Positions 7,863 to 11,144 of a stretch of DNA of 11,144 nt are shown here, piece after piece (the stretch's first letter is position 1; each line of letters begins with the position of its first letter). The DNA comes from Solobacterium sp. (GTDB taxonomy: Bacteria > Bacillota_I > Bacilli_A > Erysipelotrichales > Erysipelotrichaceae), in the NCBI GenBank assembly GCA_017543025.1, contig JAFYGX010000053.1, positions 1 to 11,144 on the forward strand, read 5' to 3'. The translations under genes and the position numbers were made by a program. Under the pieces are notes generated by a model. That model saw nothing but the letters and a program-made list of their open reading frames with translations, made no database searches and was not told the origin of the DNA.

Positions 7863-7891
7863 ATTATAGGCTCTGCCGGAAAAAATGTATC
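7863..7891 (-). promoter_or_regulatory. Promoter of the SGNH gene, predicted leaderless
   Basis: On the minus strand, TATAAT (7868 to 7863) is a perfect -10, with GATACA (7891 to 7886) at 17-bp spacing matching the last three bases of the -35 consensus. The expected transcription start is at or within a base or two of the A of ATG 7855. Confidence 0.6.
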
Positions 7892-7893
7892 TG

Positions 7894-7903
7894 CCGCATG
7901 CGG
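7894..7903. promoter_or_regulatory. Palindromic candidate operator between divergent promoters
   Basis: CCGCATGCGG is a perfect 10-bp palindrome. It lies just upstream of the minus-strand -35 and about 10 bases upstream of the plus-strand -35 region, so one bound regulator could act on both the SGNH gene and the HAMP phosphatase gene. It also contains an SphI-like GCATGC core, which is common by chance. Confidence 0.35.
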
Positions 7904-7913
7904 AAGAGTTGGC

Positions 7914-7943
7914 TGGCAAAAGCGAAACCCATGCCTTTATAAT
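7914..7943 (+). promoter_or_regulatory. Promoter of the HAMP-PP2C phosphatase gene
   Basis: A perfect TATAAT at 7938-7943 is preceded by TGGCAA (7914-7919) at 18-bp spacing, a weak -35. Transcription should start near 7950, leaving a leader of only about 12 bases with a weak AGAGAG ribosome site before ATG 7962. Confidence 0.6.
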
Positions 7944-7961
7944 GAAAGCAAGAGAGCATGA

Positions 7962-9686
7962 ATGATGGGAAATAACGAGAAAAAAAGAAGGTTCAGTATT
8001 AACCGGAAACTGTATATCGTCATCAGTCTTCTGGTATTCGGAACGACATTGATCAGTCTTCTGATTCTTTCGAGACGATATGTGATTCGGGCTACAGAAT
8101 CGTTTGGTAAAATCACCGAACAGATCGCGGAAGCCAACAAAGATGCGTTTCTTTCCTATGATCTGATTGAGTGCTCCGAATTTCTGCTTTCTGATGAGAC
8201 ATCCGAAGCCCGCAAAAAAGCGATACGCGATGGGAATGAATACGAATATATTGATTATCTGGTCGAAAAAGACATGTGGGAGTTTCAATGTCAGGCCTGG
8301 GTTCATCTGAAACAGGTAGAAGAGACTTATGAAGTCAGCGATGTGCTGATTGCCGCATGTCATGACGGAGCCTGTTATTACGTTACCAGCGGCATGAATA
8401 ATATGCTCCAGGAGGGTAAAAAACTTCCGTTTGATGCGCATGATCTGGTAACGGATAATCAGGACATGGCTGCCCATACAAGAGTGAGAGAAGATGATCC
8501 GCAGGGCGAGGAATATGTGGTGTTTAAAGACAGCCCTTACTTTGCGGCATCTTCCGAGATTCTCAGATATCAGGGCTGGACGATCTATATGGTGTGCACC
8601 AACAGCTATGAGAAGCTGTTTGCGGAACTGAGCAGATTCTTCGGCTCGATGCTTGCGCTGTTTATTCTGCTGTCGACTGTCAGTGCGATTATCGGCGTGC
8701 TGATTCTGAAGAAGCAGATTACGTCTCCGATCATTTCACTGAAGCAGAATGCGCAGATGTTTGCCCTGGAGAATACAGTGAATCACAGCGCTCCTCCGGT
8801 AAAGCTGAACATTCATTCCAACGATGAACTGGAAGATCTCGGTATCTCGCTGTATGAACTGGAAAGCAGTGTCGTCCGTACGCAGGAGGAACTGCGGAAG
8901 ATTTCGGAAGAAAAAGGACGCATGGCTGCCCAGCTTTCCATCGCAAGAGATATTCAGTTCGGAGTTCTGCCGGCAGATTTCTCGAAACAGAATGATTATG
9001 AAATATATGCTCTGATGGAACCGGCGAGAGAAGTCGGAGGAGATCTCTATGATTTCTTTATGCCGGACGATACGCATCTGGTTCTTGTAATCGGGGATGT
9101 GTCGGATAAGGGGATTCCTGCCGCGCTCTTCATGATGACAGCGAAGACGCTGCTGAGGGCGCATGCGATGATGAATCCGGATCCTGCGGCGATTCTCCGC
9201 GATGTGAATAACCGGCTCTGTGAGATCAATCCGCATGAAATGTTTGTCACTGTCTGGGTCGGCATTCTTGATCTTGTTTCCGGGGTTATGACATGTGCCA
9301 ACGGCGGACATGAATATCCGATGTTCAGTGTCGGAAACGGATTTGAGGTTTATCGGGACCCGCATGGCATGGCGCTTGGCTGTATGGAGAACAGAAGCTA
9401 TCAGAATTATGAAGTGAAACTGAAGGAAGGGGATCGCATTTTCGTTTATTCAGACGGGGCAACGGACGCCATTAATACAGAAAACAAAGCCATTGGTCTG
9501 GAGGGACTGACGGATCTGGTCCGGGAATCGGAAAAACTGCATGAATTACCGGATGCGTTTGTGAAATGGATTTACGAAAAACTGACGGAATATTCGGGGG
9601 AAATGGATCAGTTTGATGACATTACGATGCTGGCGATGAATTACCATCCTTCGAAGGACAAAACAGATGGCGGAGCGAAGAACTGA
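7962..9686 (+). CDS. Membrane sensor with HAMP linker and SpoIIE-type PP2C Ser/Thr phosphatase
   Basis: The 574-residue protein has a basic cytoplasmic N-terminus, TM1 at about 17-38, an extracellular sensor of about 180 residues with no family I recognise (39-225), TM2 at about 228-249, a HAMP-like segment (250-305), and a coiled coil (300-332). The PP2C domain runs from about 345 to 562, with GGDLYDFF (D361), IGDVSDKG (D379), YSDG (D498) and QFDD (D552/D553), the aspartates expected to bind the two metal ions. The phosphatase domain is a close paralog of that in the propeller protein, sharing PAREVGGD, GIPAALFMM, MFVTVW and GHEYP. In known SpoIIE/RsbU systems such enzymes dephosphorylate an anti-anti-sigma factor and so release a sigma factor; no such partner is encoded here. 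Two ATG codons in a row (7962, 7965) make the exact start uncertain by one residue. It has its own promoter and diverges from the SGNH gene. Confidence 0.92.
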   Translation: MMGNNEKKRRFSINRKLYIVISLLVFGTTLISLLILSRRYVIRATESFGKITEQIAEANKDAFLSYDLIECSEFLLSDETSEARKKAIRDGNEYEYIDYLVEKDMWEFQCQAWVHLKQVEETYEVSDVLIAACHDGACYYVTSGMNNMLQEGKKLPFDAHDLVTDNQDMAAHTRVREDDPQGEEYVVFKDSPYFAASSEILRYQGWTIYMVCTNSYEKLFAELSRFFGSMLALFILLSTVSAIIGVLILKKQITSPIISLKQNAQMFALENTVNHSAPPVKLNIHSNDELEDLGISLYELESSVVRTQEELRKISEEKGRMAAQLSIARDIQFGVLPADFSKQNDYEIYALMEPAREVGGDLYDFFMPDDTHLVLVIGDVSDKGIPAALFMMTAKTLLRAHAMMNPDPAAILRDVNNRLCEINPHEMFVTVWVGILDLVSGVMTCANGGHEYPMFSVGNGFEVYRDPHGMALGCMENRSYQNYEVKLKEGDRIFVYSDGATDAINTENKAIGLEGLTDLVRESEKLHELPDAFVKWIYEKLTEYSGEMDQFDDITMLAMNYHPSKDKTDGGAKN

Positions 9687-9745
9687 ACGTGCAGCAGCAA
9701 AAAACGAACGGTACAGAATGCTTTTCTGATGTCAAAAAATGCGCC

Positions 9746-9754
9746 TGAAATAAT
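9746..9754 (+). promoter_or_regulatory. Candidate extended -10 promoter of the GGDEF gene
   Basis: TGAAATAAT fits the extended -10 pattern TG-n-AATAAT (5 of 6 matches). No clear -35 is seen. The start would fall near 9761, leaving a leader of about 47 bases before ATG 9808. Confidence 0.35.
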
Positions 9755-9807
9755 TGGCGACGCTGGTCTTTTTAACGGAAGAGGAAGGAGACGGGCAGAG
9801 ACTGCAT

Positions 9808-10965
9808 ATGTTAACGTATTACAGCTGTATTATTCTGATTTCGCTGACGACGCTCCTGGTTCTCTGTATTCTGATTGCAGAGAATGACAGGATTTCAGAG
9901 GAATATAAGAAACTGTTTTATCTTGCCTATGGACTGATCGGAGTCTCTGCCTTTGCGGAGTTTCTCGGTATTGTGATGATCGGCCGTAATGTGCCGCATT
10001 GGATTCTGAAGCTTGTGAAATGCGCTGACTATATTCTGACACCGATGGCTGGCGGATCCCTGGCGCTGCAGATGTATCGGGATGAAAGGTGGAATCGTGC
10101 ACTTCAGGCAGTACTGGTATTCAATCTGGCATTTCAGATTGTCTCCTGCTTTACCGGGTGGATGGTGACGATCGATTCAGGCAACCGATACATGCACGGA
10201 CCGATGTATTTTGTCTACATGGCAGTTTACCTCATGGTAATGGGGCTTGTCGTTATCCGGTTTATCCAGTACGGAAATTCCTTCCGCCGGAAGAACCGGA
10301 CGTCGCTGTACGCGATCATGCTTTTCATACTGGCGGGGACAATCATGTAGGAGCTGACTGGTTCGGCTGCCCGTACAGCCTATCTCAGCATGACCATCGG
10401 ATCCTGCCTGCTGTATATTCATTACACGGAGTTTTCCCAGCAGCGGGCGGATGACTTCCTGATGGCTCAGCATCAGCAGCTGATGACAGATTCTCTGACA
10501 GGAGTAAAGAGCCGTGTTGCTTATTCCGGTGTTCTGAAGCGCTACCGTGAACTGAATATCCTGCCGGACCAGTTTGCGGCAGTTACAATCGATCTCAACG
10601 GATTGAAGGACGTAAACGATACCCTTGGCCATGAAGCCGGCGATGAAATGATCTGCGGGGCAGCTGACTGTATTCGCGCGGTTTATCAGGCAGACTGTTA
10701 CAGAACAGGGGGAGATGAGTTTGTGGTGCTGCTGGAAGGAGATAAACAGTATCTGGATGACCGGCTGAAAGAACTGCGAGAGAAAGCCGCTTCCTGGAAA
10801 GGGGAGAAAGTGAAGGGACTCAGCATAGCGGCAGGCTGTGCATCGCTGGCAGATCATCCCGGTCTGACTGCGGAGCAGGTGGTTCGGGAATCCGATTTTG
10901 CGATGTATGCCGCAAAAACGACATACTATGAAATGACAGGACGTGATCGGCGCAAACACTGCTGA
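9808..10965 (+). pseudogene. Seven-helix membrane diguanylate cyclase (GGDEF), interrupted by an in-frame TAG
   Basis: A single frame encodes 385 sense codons but carries TAG at 10348-10350 (codon 181). Before it are six hydrophobic helices, from YSCIILISLTTLLVL through YAIMLFILAGTIM. After it the same frame continues with ELTG and a seventh helix (YLSMTIGSCLLYI), a coiled-coil-like linker, and a complete GGDEF domain beginning at DSLTGVKSR with YRTGGDEFVV at 299-308. The A-site is intact, so the domain could make c-di-GMP from GTP. The product-inhibition RxxD motif five residues before GGDEF is not present. TAG differs by one base from CAG (Gln), which would fit between helices, so I infer a nonsense mutation or base-call error. 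As written, the stop yields a truncated membrane stub; the nearest downstream ATG (10390) has no good ribosome site. Start 9808 is chosen over an in-frame TTG at 9754, although the nearest good AGGAAGGAG (9782-9790) is 17 bases away. Confidence 0.82.
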
Positions 10966-11004
10966 TGCAGGACACATACCGTAAAATAACAGTCTGGCAA
11001 AGTT

Positions 11005-11034
11005 TTGAATAAACCCCTCCGAGCGGCGCATTCT
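11005..11034 (-). mobile_element. Candidate right end of the IS200/IS605 element
   Basis: On the minus strand, downstream of tnpA, GAAT (11033-11030) is followed 21 bases later by TCAA (11008-11005). In the well-studied IS608, GAAT is the right-end guide sequence and TCAA the right cleavage site, in this order. Between them only a weak hairpin can be drawn (CC with GG around a 4-base loop), so the match of two 4-base words may be chance. If right, the IS ends at about 11005, leaving about 40 bases between it and the GGDEF gene. Confidence 0.3.
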
Positions 11035-11058
11035 CCATCCAACCAATGGATTGGGTGG
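11035..11058. repeat. Hairpin next to the TnpA stop codon
   Basis: CCATCCAA (11035-11042) pairs with TTGGGTGG (11051-11058), 8 bp including one T-G pair, around an 8-base loop. It ends one base from the TnpA stop. IS200/IS605 elements carry subterminal hairpins recognised by TnpA, so this may belong to the IS end; it could also end transcription of tnpA, although no U-tract follows on the minus strand. Confidence 0.45.
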
Positions 11059-11059
11059 T

Positions 11060-11144
11060 TCAAGCCGGCTTTCTTTTCTTCTTAGCGTAATGTTCTTCAG
11101 ATCCTTGTTCCTGTATGTACTGTTTTATTACTTCGATGGGTGCA
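11060..11144 (-). CDS. tnpA: C-terminal end of an IS200/IS605-family TnpA transposase (partial)
   Basis: On the minus strand, 27 codons from the right edge read APIEVIKQYIQEQGSEEHYA, followed by a lysine-rich tail and TGA at 11062-11060. The APIEVIKQYI-x-x-QG segment matches, from memory, the C-terminal helix region of IS200/IS605 Y1 transposases, where the phrase GGAPIEVIK-x-YI-x-x-QG is typical. The catalytic HUH motif and tyrosine would lie outside the window. These enzymes move single-stranded DNA using end hairpins, without terminal inverted repeats or target duplication. Only a short piece is visible, so the family call is moderate. The element would extend to the right of the window and end to the left of this stop, perhaps near 11005. 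Confidence 0.65.
   Translation of the reverse strand, partial: APIEVIKQYIQEQGSEEHYAKKKRKPA

Noticed and set aside
7482..8477. Long open frame on the minus strand (331 codons) spanning the SGNH gene start and the HAMP phosphatase start
   Set aside because: It overlaps the 5' ends of two well-supported genes and both of their promoters, and its translation is rich in Cys, Phe, Ser and Arg with no domain. It is antisense shadow.
10177..11046. Minus-strand open frame of 289 codons opposite the GGDEF gene
   Set aside because: It lies antisense to a clear GGDEF domain, has shadow-like Cys/His-rich composition, and has no motif or ribosome site.
1..11144. CRISPR arrays, tRNA or rRNA genes
   Set aside because: No spaced direct repeats and no cloverleaf or rRNA-like sequence were seen on either strand.

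Overview
The window looks like a chromosomal segment of a mid-GC Gram-positive (Bacillota) anaerobe. The evidence is AGGAGG-type ribosome-binding sites, SpoIIE-type PP2C phosphatases, short stem-plus-U-tract terminators and an IS200/IS605 transposase end. An Erysipelotrichia- or Clostridia-like gut or oral bacterium would fit, but the sequence does not fix the family. Most of the segment is envelope-facing signal transduction: two SpoIIE/PP2C phosphatases with different sensors, a membrane-anchored SGNH-type protein, and two c-di-GMP-related genes that both look broken.

Layout, left to right. Positions 3-155 hold the C-terminal end of an unrecognised gene. Positions 185-1349 hold a broken HD-GYP signalling gene: it lacks its 5' end and carries a frameshift near 707. 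Positions 1350-1727 have no credible gene but contain a terminator. thrH (1766-2365, minus) encodes a ThrH-type phosphoserine phosphatase/homoserine phosphotransferase with a strong terminator. Divergent from it is a small double zinc-ribbon protein (2497-2985, plus). A very large gene (3111-6377, minus) encodes a secreted/transmembrane two-component-regulator-type beta-propeller sensor, a Y_Y_Y domain, one transmembrane helix and a cytoplasmic SpoIIE phosphatase. Next is a membrane-anchored SGNH protein with a probable degenerate second SGNH copy (6647-7855, minus). It is transcribed divergently from a second sensor-HAMP-SpoIIE phosphatase (7962-9686, plus). A seven-helix membrane GGDEF gene (9808-10965, plus) is interrupted by one in-frame TAG. 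The right edge (11060-11144, minus) holds the C-terminus of an IS200/IS605-type TnpA with candidate IS end structures beside it.

How the genes may work together (inference): the two phosphatase domains are clear paralogs joined to different extracellular sensors. They may therefore feed the same partner-switching target (an RsbV/RsbW-like anti-sigma module), which is not in the window. The SGNH gene lies between them, and candidate promoters with palindromes occur in the gaps upstream of all three genes, which suggests a shared envelope-response locus. The GGDEF and HD-GYP genes are both disrupted. This is either local decay of c-di-GMP signalling or sequence error, and reads across positions 707 and 10348 would tell which.
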